Below, in pieces: positions 1 to 7,113 of a stretch of 7,113 nt of DNA. Source of the DNA: Bifidobacterium breve (GTDB lineage Bacteria > Actinomycetota > Actinomycetes > Mycobacteriales > Mycobacteriaceae); assembly GCA_943331415.1 (NCBI GenBank), contig CALQLM010000056.1, positions 1 to 7,113 on the forward strand. Reading direction: 5' to 3'. The translations under genes were made by a program, and so were the position numbers. The notes below the pieces were generated by a model. That model was not told where the DNA came from. It did no database searches and saw only the letters and a program-made list of their open reading frames with translations. Position 1 is the stretch's first letter. Each line of letters begins with the position of its first letter.

Positions 1-1
1 C

Positions 2-1699
2 GCGGCGTTGGCACGGGCCCGCCGCCCGTTGGTGGCCAACCGGAACCCCGCGGCCGGAAAGGCCCCGCAACCCCAGCCACATCCAGTTCGGGGGCGTCGG
101 CCCGCACTGCTCGCCGCCCGGTCTGCGGCAGTACTCATCGCGGTATCGGCCCTGGCCGTCACTGGTGCCGCCTGGCAGTGGCAAAGCGCCAAAAACAAAC
201 TGCTCAACACCATCGTCGCGCTGGATCCTAATTCCAGCGACATCCGCGACCCCGGTGCCCAGAACGGTGACGAGAACTTCCTCATCATCGGTGTGGACAG
301 CCGCATCGGCGCGAACGGCGAAATGGGTGCGGGTGATACCAGCGTCGCGGAGGGCGCGCGCTCGGACACCATCATGCTGGTCAACATCCCCGCCAACCGC
401 AAACGTGTTGTCGCGGTGTCTTTCCCGCGTGACCTCGCGATAGCGCCGATGAATTGCCAGGCGTGGGATCCCGAGACGGGCAAATACGGTCCGGTCTACG
501 ACAAAACCAATGAAGAGTGGAGCGATAACGAGCGCCTCACCACGAGCAAGCTCAACTCGGCGTACGCACTCGGCGGCCCGAAGTGTCTGGTCAAGGTGAT
601 CCAGAAAATCTCGGGACTTGCGATCAACCGTTTCATGGCCGTCGATTTCGCCGGCTTCTCCGCGATGGTCGACGCCCTCGGCGGGGTCGAGGTGTGCAGC
701 ACCACGCCACTAGAGGACGCCGAACTGGGGACCGTATTGGCTGACGCCGGGCGGCAGAAACTCGACGGACCCACCGCCTTGAATTACGTTCGAGCCAGGT
801 CCATCACCACCGAATACAACGGCGACTACGGACGGATCAAACGCCAGCAGCTTTTCCTCTCCTCACTGCTGCGCTCAATGATCTCCACCGACACCCTCTT
901 CGACCTGGACAAGCTCGACCAGGTCGTCAATACCTTTATCGATGACAGTTTTGTCGACAACGTCCAGACCCGCGATCTGGTTCGGCTCGGCCAGTCGCTG
1001 CAGGGCATGAACGCCGGACGCATCACCTTCGTGACGGTGCCGACCACCGGATACGCCGACGACGAGGGCAACGAGCAACCGCGAACCGAAGACATCCAGG
1101 CTCTGTTCGACGCGATCATCGACGACAAACCGCTGCCTGGAGAGAACGACAATAACGAGACGCTCAATCCCATGACCGTCGCGACCAAGGCAGCCGAGAC
1201 CGCCAGCGTCGTTTCTCCGACGGAGGCCGAGTCCGATACGGGGTACTCCTCCGATGCCAACCAGACCACCACTGAGCAGGTGAAGGCGGTGGCCGCTGAC
1301 CCGCGTGACGTCACCGTGCAGGTGGCCAATGCCACCGATCAAAGTGGTCTGGCCGACACCTCCACCAGCGAACTGGAGTCGTTTAGTTTCGCCATGCTCG
1401 AGCCGGACTACTACTCGGACTGGAGCACGGTGACCGAGACCACGGTCTTCTACTCGCTGGGCAATGAGCAGGCCGCCGCGACCGTCGCAAGCTCGCTGCC
1501 GGGCGCGCAGATCGAGCGGATCAGCGGCCTCGGCGAAACGGTGCAGGTGGTGCTCGGGCCCGACTTCGGCGGCGTGAGTTACCCACAGGCCAGCGGCACG
1601 CCCCTGATCGTCTCGGTGACCCATGCCGGAAGCAGTACTCCGACCAAGCTGCCGTCGGATCTGACGGTCACCAACGGCGCCGACGTCACCTGCGAGTAG
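2..1699 (+). CDS. LytR-CpsA-Psr (LCP) family cell-wall ligase with LytR_C domain, 5'-truncated by window edge
   Basis: The frame is open to the left edge, so the true start is probably outside the window. The first in-window start-like codon is a TTG at 8, used here for numbering (563 residues). A basic, proline-rich cytoplasmic N-terminus is followed by one membrane helix (about 34-56), then an extracytoplasmic LCP domain (about 88-295). Conserved charged motifs are GVDSR (D97, R99), SDTI (D120), FPRD (R141, D142), VRAR (262, 264) and the D273/R276/R279 cluster. An acidic Ser/Thr-rich linker (about 376-432) leads to a LytR_C domain (about 434-520). LCP enzymes transfer undecaprenyl-linked glycopolymers to peptidoglycan as phosphodiesters; in mycobacteria the substrate is arabinogalactan. 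The layout resembles M. tuberculosis Rv0822c, which also adjoins phoY2. Cysteines at 150, 193, 230 and 562 could form disulfides outside the membrane (inference). The family call is firm; the exact substrate is unknown. Confidence 0.93.
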   Translation, partial: AALARARRPLVANRNPAAGKAPQPQPHPVRGRRPALLAARSAAVLIAVSALAVTGAAWQWQSAKNKLLNTIVALDPNSSDIRDPGAQNGDENFLIIGVDSRIGANGEMGAGDTSVAEGARSDTIMLVNIPANRKRVVAVSFPRDLAIAPMNCQAWDPETGKYGPVYDKTNEEWSDNERLTTSKLNSAYALGGPKCLVKVIQKISGLAINRFMAVDFAGFSAMVDALGGVEVCSTTPLEDAELGTVLADAGRQKLDGPTALNYVRARSITTEYNGDYGRIKRQQLFLSSLLRSMISTDTLFDLDKLDQVVNTFIDDSFVDNVQTRDLVRLGQSLQGMNAGRITFVTVPTTGYADDEGNEQPRTEDIQALFDAIIDDKPLPGENDNNETLNPMTVATKAAETASVVSPTEAESDTGYSSDANQTTTEQVKAVAADPRDVTVQVANATDQSGLADTSTSELESFSFAMLEPDYYSDWSTVTETTVFYSLGNEQAAATVASSLPGAQIERISGLGETVQVVLGPDFGGVSYPQASGTPLIVSVTHAGSSTPTKLPSDLTVTNGADVTCE

Positions 1700-1704
1700 T
1701 CGGC

Positions 1705-1726
1705 ATTCACCCTCCGTTCAGCTTCA
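1705..1726 (+). promoter_or_regulatory. PHO-box-like direct repeat upstream of phoU
   Basis: Two 11-bp units lie in tandem: ATTCACC (1705-1711) and GTTCAGC (1716-1722), separated by CTCC. Each differs by one base from the GTTCACC core of the actinobacterial PHO box, known from Streptomyces PhoP and similar to mycobacterial RegX3 sites. The element starts 5 bp after the LCP stop and ends 27 bp before the predicted phoU -10 hexamer. That is the same distance as for the better box in front of pstS. Binding by a RegX3-type regulator is inferred. Confidence 0.55.
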
Positions 1727-1753
1727 GGTAGCGCCTTCGGCTCGGCTCGGACG

Positions 1754-1766
1754 TACGCTTAGCTCA
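1754..1766 (+). promoter_or_regulatory. predicted phoU -10 element and leaderless start
   Basis: TACGCT (1754-1759) fits the actinobacterial TANNNT -10 consensus. Six bases separate it from the A of the phoU ATG at 1766, which is the usual distance to a transcription start. There is no purine-rich Shine-Dalgarno in the preceding 20 bases. Both points suggest a leaderless mRNA beginning at the ATG. No TTGACA-like -35 is visible, consistent with activator dependence. Confidence 0.5.
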
Positions 1767-2431
1767 TGCGTACCGCGTACCACGAGCAGCTTGACGCGCT
1801 GACCAACCAACTCGCCGAGATGTGCCGGATGGCGGGGATCGCCATGGAACGCGCCACGCAGGCCCTGCTGCAGGCCGACCTGGTACTCGCCGAACAGGTG
1901 ATCGGCGATCATGAACAGATCATCGCCGCTAGCGCCCGCGCCGAAGAGGCGGCCTTCGTGCTGCTGGCACTCCAAGCCCCGGTAGCCGGAGACCTGCGGG
2001 CCATTGTCGGATCCATCCAGATCGTCGCCGACGTCGAACGCATGGGCGCTCTGGCCCTGCACGTCGCCAAGATCGCCCGGCGCCGCCATCCTCAGCACGC
2101 CCTGCCCGAGGAGGTCAACGGCTACTTCGCCGAAATGGGCCGTATCGCAGTCGATTTGGGCGCGAGTGCCCGAGAGGTGCTGCTGTCTCGCGATCCGGAA
2201 CAGGCACGGCTGATCCGCGAAGAAGATGACGCCATGGACGATCTGCACCGCCACCTGTTCAGCGTGATGATGGACCGGGAGTGGAAGCACGGCGTTGCCG
2301 CGGCAGTCGACGTCACATTGCTGGGCCGCTTCTACGAGCGGTTCGCCGACCACGCCGTAGAAATCTCACGGCGGGTGATTTTCCAGGTCACCGGGCACCT
2401 GCCCGAAGAGGAAGAAATCGCGACGTACTAA
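1766..2431 (+). CDS. phoU: PhoU/PhoY-type phosphate signalling regulator
   Basis: This 221-residue protein matches the PhoU family in length and organisation, with two tandem three-helix PhoU repeats (about 16-104 and 119-207). Each repeat carries the family signature: DVERMG at 89-94 and YERFADHA at 190-197, where acidic residues bind metal in known structures. PhoU is a cytoplasmic protein that connects the Pst transporter with the phosphate sensor kinase (SenX3 in mycobacteria) and keeps the Pho regulon off when phosphate is plentiful; loss in mycobacteria is linked to altered persistence. It corresponds best to M. tuberculosis PhoY2, judged by its LCP neighbour. ATG 1766 is the only plausible start: it is the first residue of a normal-length protein and lies directly downstream of a -10 element. 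It runs convergently into pstB, unlike the common E. coli order in which phoU follows pstB. Confidence 0.96.
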   Translation: MRTAYHEQLDALTNQLAEMCRMAGIAMERATQALLQADLVLAEQVIGDHEQIIAASARAEEAAFVLLALQAPVAGDLRAIVGSIQIVADVERMGALALHVAKIARRRHPQHALPEEVNGYFAEMGRIAVDLGASAREVLLSRDPEQARLIREEDDAMDDLHRHLFSVMMDREWKHGVAAAVDVTLLGRFYERFADHAVEISRRVIFQVTGHLPEEEEIATY

Positions 2432-2438
2432 ATCCGCG

Positions 2439-3215
2439 TCAGCCGAACCGGCCGGAAATGTAATCCTCGGTCGACTTCTCGCTGGGGTTAGAGAAGATCT
2501 TTCCGGTGTCGTTGAACTCGATGAGTCGGCCCGGCTTCCCGGTGGCCTCCAGATTGAAGAACGCCGTCTGATCGCTGACCCGGGCGGCCTGCTGCATATT
2601 GTGGGTGACAATCACGATGGTGAAGTCCCGTTTGAGTTCGGCGATCAGATCCTCGATGGCCAGTGTCGAAATCGGATCCAGCGCCGAGCAAGGCTCATCC
2701 ATCAGCAACACATCGGGTTGCACCGCAATTGCGCGGGCGATACACAGGCGCTGCTGCTGACCCCCGGACAGGCCACCGCCGGGCTTGTCGAGCCGGTCTT
2801 TGACCTCATTCCACAAGTTAGCGCCCCGGAGCGATCGCTCAGCGGTCTCGTCGAGGAGTTTGCCACTGCGCACACCCTGCAACTTCAGGCCGGCTACCAC
2901 GTTGTCACGAATTGACATGGTGGGAAAAGGATTTGGCCGCTGAAAAACCATACCGATCGTCTTTCGGACACTCACAGGGTCGACACCGGCGCCATAAATA
3001 TCCTCCCCGTCGAGGAGCACCGAACCGTCGACGCGTCCGCCCGGGATGACCTCGTGCATACGGTTGAGCGTCCGCAGCACCGTGGACTTCCCACAACCGG
3101 ACGGACCGATGAAGGCCGTCACGTTGCAGGCCTGTACCGCCATGGTCACATCGGCAACGGCATGAAACGAGCCGTAGTAGATGTTGACGTCTTCGAGATC
3201 GATGCGCTTAGCCAT
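2439..3215 (-). CDS. pstB: Phosphate ABC transporter ATP-binding protein PstB
   Basis: PstB is the cytoplasmic ATPase of the PstSCAB importer. The 258-residue frame has the full ABC motif set: Walker [10 protein letters not shown] (37-45), Q-loop FQRPNPFP (91-98), signature LSGGQQQR (149-156), Walker B VLLMDEP (169-175), D-loop SALD (177-180) and H-loop His205. The frame is open further upstream to 3329, but that stretch overlaps the end of pstA. ATG 3215 gives the conserved PstB N-terminus ([10 protein letters not shown]) and has a purine-rich GAGAGAAG 5 bases upstream (3221-3228), so it is preferred. It is the last gene of the operon, 20 bp after pstA. In M. tuberculosis the gene at this place beside phoY2 is called phoT (Rv0820). 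No terminator follows its stop. Confidence 0.97.
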   Translation of the reverse strand: MAKRIDLEDVNIYYGSFHAVADVTMAVQACNVTAFIGPSGCGKSTVLRTLNRMHEVIPGGRVDGSVLLDGEDIYGAGVDPVSVRKTIGMVFQRPNPFPTMSIRDNVVAGLKLQGVRSGKLLDETAERSLRGANLWNEVKDRLDKPGGGLSGGQQQRLCIARAIAVQPDVLLMDEPCSALDPISTLAIEDLIAELKRDFTIVIVTHNMQQAARVSDQTAFFNLEATGKPGRLIEFNDTGKIFSNPSEKSTEDYISGRFG

Positions 3216-3235
3216 ATCGTCTTCTCTCGCGTCCC

Positions 3236-4141
3236 TCAGGTCCGGTGTCGCGTCAGATATCTGTTCACGAATGCGGCCGCCACATACAACGCACCCACGA
3301 TCAGGATCAGCGTCAGGGCGGCGCCCCACACTCGCCCACGGCCCGCTGCCTCGGGATTGGTCAACTCGGTGTAAATGAGCAGTGGCAGTGAGGCCATGTT
3401 GCCGCTGAATGCGTCGTAGTTGATCGACCTCGCGTAGCCCACCAGCACCAGCACCGGCGCCGTCTCACCCATAACCCGGGCCAGTGCGAGCAGCAGTCCG
3501 CTGATGATCCCGGGCAGCGCGGTCGGCACCACGACCCGCAGAATGGTCTTCCACTTGGGGATACCCAGTGCGTAAGAGGCTTCCCGGAGTTCGTCGGGGA
3601 CGAGTTTGAGCATCTCCTCGGTGTTTCGAACCACCACCGGCAACATCAGCAGCACCAGTGCCAACGAGACTGCGAAGGCGCTCTGCGGGAAACCCAGTGT
3701 CGAAATCCACAGCGCAAAGACGAACAGGGCGGCCACGATCGACGGAACTCCGGCAAGAATGTCGACCATGAAGGTGGTCACCTTCGCGAAGGTTCCGCGC
3801 CCGTACTCGACGAGGTAGATCGCTGCCATGATGCCCAGGGGGACGGACAGTACCGCCGCGATCGCGGCTTGGATCACAGTGCCGTAGATCGCGTGGTAGA
3901 CCCCGCCGGCGAACTGATCCGGCAACACCCCGGCCAGCGACTTGGTCCACCACCCCTGTCCGACGACAGCTGCGAACCCCCGCTCCAGCACGGTATAGAG
4001 CAGCCACACCAGCGGAATGGTGGCGACGGCGAATGCCGCCGCGAATAGCACCGTGGCCAGTTTGTTCTTGAACTTACGGATCGGACTCAGCGGATGGAAG
4101 GTAGGACCCTTCGCGGGCGCTTCCAAGGTGGACTGGGTCAT
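3236..4141 (-). CDS. pstA: Phosphate ABC transporter permease PstA
   Basis: This 301-residue protein is one of the two membrane subunits of the phosphate importer. Six hydrophobic helices are visible, at about 28-52, 83-110, 127-147, 156-174, 206-236 and 271-292. The EAA loop that docks on PstB is [20 protein letters not shown] (187-206). The N-terminal cytoplasmic tail is short. The stretches [22 protein letters not shown] and [19 protein letters not shown] match my recollection of M. tuberculosis PstA1. Its ATG overlaps the TGA of pstC in an ATGA tetranucleotide (4138-4141). With no good Shine-Dalgarno of its own, translation is probably coupled to pstC, which suits the one-to-one assembly of PstC and PstA. 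Confidence 0.96.
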   Translation of the reverse strand: MTQSTLEAPAKGPTFHPLSPIRKFKNKLATVLFAAAFAVATIPLVWLLYTVLERGFAAVVGQGWWTKSLAGVLPDQFAGGVYHAIYGTVIQAAIAAVLSVPLGIMAAIYLVEYGRGTFAKVTTFMVDILAGVPSIVAALFVFALWISTLGFPQSAFAVSLALVLLMLPVVVRNTEEMLKLVPDELREASYALGIPKWKTILRVVVPTALPGIISGLLLALARVMGETAPVLVLVGYARSINYDAFSGNMASLPLLIYTELTNPEAAGRGRVWGAALTLILIVGALYVAAAFVNRYLTRHRT

Positions 4142-5181
4142 CCGCCACTCACCCGTCCGCCAGCCGCCAGGCGCGCGAGTGCATTAACCACGAAGGTCAA
4201 CAGGAACAGCACCAGGCCAGCGGCGATGTAGGCACCAGTCGGCAGCTTTGAGCTGAATTCAGCTGCGGCCGAAGCGATCTTGGAGGCGAAGGTGTAGCCA
4301 CCATCGAACACCGACCAGTGGCCGGCCTGTGCGGCCGACCGGAGGATGATCAAAACCGCCACCGTCTCCCCGAGTGCTCGACCCAGGCCCAACATCGAAC
4401 CGGCGATCATGCCACTCCGGCCGTACGGGAAGACCGTCATCCGGATGACCTCCCACTTGGTGGCACCGAGGGCCTGCGCGGCCTCGACCTGCCCACGGGG
4501 AGTGAGGCTGAACACCTCGCGAGTCACCGAGGTGATGATGGGCAGGATCATGACCGCGAGTACCACCGCTGCGGTGAAGATCGTTCCGCCGCCGGACAGT
4601 GAGACATTTCCCTTGCTGAACAGGAAGAGCCACCCGAGGTTTGTGTTCAGAAATTGTGCGAGCGGCTCCAATCGCGGCGCCAGCACGAAGATTCCCCAGA
4701 GTCCGAAGACGATCGAGGGCACTGCGGCGAGCATATCCACCAGAACGCCGAAGGGGCGCGCCAGACGACGGGGCGCATAGTTCGTCAGAAAGGTCGCAAT
4801 TCCGATGGCGATCGGCACCGCAATCAGTAGTGCGAACAGGGAACTGAGGATGGTGACCTGAAACAGTTCGGCGATGCCGAAGCGGAGGTTCGCGGCATCG
4901 GTCGTGTTGAACTCGGAGCTGGTGATGAAGTTCGCTTTATTGGCCTGCAGCGACGGCACGGCCTGGATGACCAGAAACAGGGCCATCAACGCGATCGCGC
5001 CGATGATGGTCGCCCCCGCGGCCAAGGCCACCGAGCCGAAGACCCGGTCACCCAACCTGCCGCCGCCTTTCAAGCCGGATTTCGGGATCACTGTGGACAC
5101 CATGATCGAAGTATGCCCTGAGCGTGGTGGACCCACCGGGGCCGGTGAGCCCACCACGCTCGGATCTGGCTTGATCGTCAT
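4138..5181 (-). CDS. pstC: Phosphate ABC transporter permease PstC
   Basis: This is the second membrane subunit of the phosphate channel, 347 residues from ATG 5181. Predicted helices lie at about 48-74, 107-133, 145-168, 199-220, 257-281 and 316-338. The EAA loop is [20 protein letters not shown] (233-252). The core resembles what I recall of M. tuberculosis PstC2, including [15 protein letters not shown] and [17 protein letters not shown] stretches. The start is ambiguous. ATG 5181 has a GGAG (5186-5189) 4 bases upstream and is 27 bp after the pstS stop. An internal ATG at 5103 (Met27) would give a tail of PstC2-like length, but has only a weak AGGG 12 bases upstream. The first 26 residues are proline- and glycine-rich and lie over a long inverted repeat (5120-5161). 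I prefer 5181. The gene overlaps pstA by 4 bp. Confidence 0.95.
   Translation of the reverse strand: MTIKPDPSVVGSPAPVGPPRSGHTSIMVSTVIPKSGLKGGGRLGDRVFGSVALAAGATIIGAIALMALFLVIQAVPSLQANKANFITSSEFNTTDAANLRFGIAELFQVTILSSLFALLIAVPIAIGIATFLTNYAPRRLARPFGVLVDMLAAVPSIVFGLWGIFVLAPRLEPLAQFLNTNLGWLFLFSKGNVSLSGGGTIFTAAVVLAVMILPIITSVTREVFSLTPRGQVEAAQALGATKWEVIRMTVFPYGRSGMIAGSMLGLGRALGETVAVLIILRSAAQAGHWSVFDGGYTFASKIASAAAEFSSKLPTGAYIAAGLVLFLLTFVVNALARLAAGGRVSGG
5120..5161 (-). repeat. 42-nt inverted repeat (RNA hairpin) at the 5' end of pstC
   Basis: Perfect 11-base arms (5120-5130 and 5151-5161, GAGCGTGGTGG against CCACCACGCTC) enclose perfect 6-base arms (5134-5139 and 5142-5147) about the same centre. Between them, 5132-5149 is a C-G pair, and 5131/5150 and 5133/5148 are A-C mismatches on the + strand. 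In the pst mRNA (- strand) both become G-U wobbles, so 20 consecutive positions can pair around a tight central loop. The stem covers nucleotides 21-62 of pstC as called, or the pstS-pstC spacer if pstC starts at 5103. No U-tract follows, so it is not a classic terminator. Confidence 0.75.
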
Positions 5182-5208
5182 CGAACTCCGGGAACCAGCG
5201 GTGCAGAC

Positions 5209-6345
5209 CTAGGAGATCGCATTGACCGCGGTCGACAGCTTTGCCTTGAAGGAGTCCGGCACCGGGATGTACCCGTTGTCGGTCAACCCCTCCTGGCCCT
5301 TACCGAGTGCCACGCTGAGGAACGCTTTCACGGCGGTGGCGACCTCAGCATCCGGGTACTTCGAGCAGACGACCGAGTAGGTACCGAGCACGATCGGGTA
5401 GGCGCCGGCCTCAGTCGGCATGTAGAAGCTCGAGGTGTCCAGAACCAGGTCGTTGCCCTCGCCCTTGATCTTCACACCCGCGATCGACTTGCCGACCGAC
5501 TCGACCGACAGCGTGACCGGGTCGGGACCCGCCGAGGTGACGATCTGGGCGATGGACAGACCCTGGTTCTTCGCGAACGACCACTCGTTGTAGGTGATCG
5601 AGCCCGGGGTGCTCGTGATCGCCGCAGACGTGCCTTCGTTGCCCTTAGCGCCTTCGCCAACGCCGCCATTGAAGGTCTTGCCCGCGCCCTTCTCCCACGC
5701 TCCGTTGGAGGCGGCGGTCAGGTATTTCTGGAAGTTGTCGGTGGTGCCCGATTCATCACTGCGGAAAATCACCACGATCGGCTGTGCGGGCAGTGTCACG
5801 CCGGGGTTCAGCGCAGCGATCTCCGGGGCGTCCCAACTGGTGACGGCACCGCTGAAGATCTTGGCCGCAGTCGGGCCGTCCAACACCAACGCGTCGACAC
5901 CGGGGGCGTTGTAGGTGATCGCGATCGGTCCGAAGACCACGGGCAGGTTCCACGCGTCGGAGCCACCGCACCGCTCCTTCGCCTTCTCGATCTCACCCTT
6001 GTCGGCATTCAGCGGGGAGTCGGTGCCACCGAGATCGGTCTGTCCGCCGATGAATTCCTTCACACCGGCACCGGATCCGCTGGAAGTGTAGTTCAGGGTG
6101 AAACCCGGGCAGGCAGTTTCATACGCGGTGACGAAACGGGTCACGGCGTTGGCTTGAGCCGACGAACCACTGGCCTTCAGTGACTTCTTTCCGCCACAGG
6201 CAATCGAGGAATCACCGGCCGTGCCGGCACTCGGCGAGGGCGAGGACGACGCCGCGTTGTTGTCGCTGCCGCACGCAGTAAGGGCGGCGACCGCCACCAC
6301 CGATGCCGTACCGACGAATGCCTTGCCGAAACTGGTCAGATCCAC
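5209..6345 (-). CDS. pstS: Phosphate-binding lipoprotein PstS (PstS3-like)
   Basis: PstS captures phosphate outside the membrane and delivers it to PstC/PstA. The 378-residue precursor has a lipoprotein signal peptide with lipobox LTAC, so Cys25 is the predicted lipidation site. A Ser/Ala/Gly-rich tether (26-48) follows. The binding fold shows the phosphate-contact segments of the family: SGSSAQ (59-64), SSGSGAG (88-94), TDSP (108-111, Asp109) and RSDESGTT (195-202; Arg195, Asp197, Ser199, Gly200, Thr201). Cys50, 79, 126 and 327 could form two disulfides (inference). The sequence strongly recalls M. tuberculosis PstS3, including the ending KLSTAVNAI. The start is GTG 6345, supported by GGAAGG (6354-6359) 8 bases upstream and by a complete signal peptide. 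It is the first gene of the operon. The n-region is weakly basic, with only Lys8. Confidence 0.97.
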   Translation of the reverse strand: MDLTSFGKAFVGTASVVAVAALTACGSDNNAASSSPSPSAGTAGDSSIACGGKKSLKASGSSAQANAVTRFVTAYETACPGFTLNYTSSGSGAGVKEFIGGQTDLGGTDSPLNADKGEIEKAKERCGGSDAWNLPVVFGPIAITYNAPGVDALVLDGPTAAKIFSGAVTSWDAPEIAALNPGVTLPAQPIVVIFRSDESGTTDNFQKYLTAASNGAWEKGAGKTFNGGVGEGAKGNEGTSAAITSTPGSITYNEWSFAKNQGLSIAQIVTSAGPDPVTLSVESVGKSIAGVKIKGEGNDLVLDTSSFYMPTEAGAYPIVLGTYSVVCSKYPDAEVATAVKAFLSVALGKGQEGLTDNGYIPVPDSFKAKLSTAVNAIS

Positions 6346-6353
6346 CGTGCCTA

Positions 6354-6359
6354 CCTTCC
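6354..6359 (-). promoter_or_regulatory. pstS ribosome binding site
   Basis: GGAAGG on the - strand, 8 bases before GTG 6345. It is the best Shine-Dalgarno in the window and fixes the non-ATG start of pstS. Confidence 0.7.
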
Positions 6360-6381
6360 GTTGAAATCCAGGGTCGGGGGG

Positions 6382-6387
6382 AACGTA
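6382..6387 (-). promoter_or_regulatory. predicted -10 element of the pstSCAB promoter
   Basis: TACGTT on the - strand fits TANNNT. Starting 6 bases downstream, after a run of C, would place the transcript start near G 6375 and give a 5' leader of about 30 nt containing the pstS ribosome binding site. The -35 position (about 6405-6410, GTGAGG) lacks a TTGACA match, as expected for an activated promoter. The PHO box lies directly upstream of it. Confidence 0.55.
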
Positions 6388-6414
6388 TGCGCCCGGGGTG
6401 GCCGCCTCACGGAT

Positions 6415-6436
6415 GGACGGTTAACGCGAGGTGAAC
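6415..6436 (-). promoter_or_regulatory. PHO box (RegX3/PhoP-type operator) of the pst operon
   Basis: On the - strand GTTCACC (6430-6436), TCGC, then GTTAACC (6419-6425) and GTCC make two 11-bp direct-repeat units. The first is an exact match to the GTTCACC core of the actinobacterial PHO box and the second has one change. It lies 10 bp after the mshD stop and 27 bp upstream of the predicted -10. The expected activator in mycobacteria is the phosphorylated response regulator RegX3; this assignment is inferred from site sequence and gene context. Confidence 0.8.
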
Positions 6437-6446
6437 AGGTACCCGG

Positions 6447-7113
<667 letters not shown>

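Noticed and set aside
875..1624. 249-residue open frame antisense to the LCP gene
   Set aside because: It lies wholly inside a strongly supported LCP coding region. Its composition (His, Arg, Gly, Val rich) is typical of a shadow frame in GC-rich DNA and shows no recognisable motif.
1727..1753. Hairpin around GCC-TTC-GGC as a terminator after the LCP gene
   Set aside because: The stem has only 3-4 pairs and no T-tract follows.
1724..2353. 209-residue open frame antisense to phoU
   Set aside because: It is a shadow of phoU, with no domain and no promoter or ribosome binding site on that strand.
2392..2405. CGGGC-ACCT-GCCCG hairpin near the phoU/pstB ends as a bidirectional terminator
   Set aside because: The stem is only 5 bp, lies inside phoU coding sequence, and has no T-tract on either strand.
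3216..3329. Longer N-terminus for pstB
   Set aside because: The extra 38 codons overlap the end of pstA and encode no conserved PstB sequence. ATG 3215 gives the standard family N-terminus.
5120..5161. pstC inverted repeat as an intrinsic terminator after pstS
   Set aside because: No U-run follows the stem, and the downstream pstC, pstA and pstB have no evident promoters of their own, so full termination here would silence them.

Overview
The window is a chromosomal high-affinity phosphate uptake locus from a GC-rich actinobacterium, most likely a member of the Mycobacteriaceae. The clues are a mycothiol synthase gene (mycothiol is restricted to Actinobacteria), a pst operon whose proteins closely resemble what I recall of Mycobacterium tuberculosis PstS3, PstC2, PstA1 and PhoT, a PhoY2-type PhoU, and a LytR-CpsA-Psr (LCP) protein beside phoU. 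I cannot name the species from sequence alone. There is no mobile element, CRISPR array or RNA gene, and all intergenic gaps are short.

Layout, left to right. On the + strand: the 3' part of an LCP-family cell-wall ligase gene (cut by the left edge), a 66-bp gap holding a predicted phosphate-responsive promoter, then phoU. On the - strand, read from the right edge: the 3' part of mshD (cut by the right edge), a 97-bp gap with a PHO box and a -10 element, then pstS-pstC-pstA-pstB in one tightly packed operon. phoU and pstB meet tail to tail with only 7 bp between their stop codons.

How they work together. PstS is a surface lipoprotein that captures phosphate. PstC and PstA form the membrane channel and PstB is the ATPase that drives import. 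PhoU is known to link the state of the Pst transporter to the SenX3-RegX3 type two-component system, which turns the regulon on when phosphate is scarce. Both the pst operon and phoU have an 11-bp direct repeat matching GTTCACC-N4-GTTCACC. In each case the repeat lies exactly 27 bp upstream of a TACGyT -10 hexamer, so both arms of the locus look like targets of the same response regulator.

The gene content is conventional and I see no undescribed multi-gene system. The items worth a second look are regulatory: the matched promoter geometry on the two opposing arms, a probable leaderless phoU mRNA, and a long hairpin at the 5' end of pstC whose two mismatches become G-U wobbles only in the pst mRNA strand.
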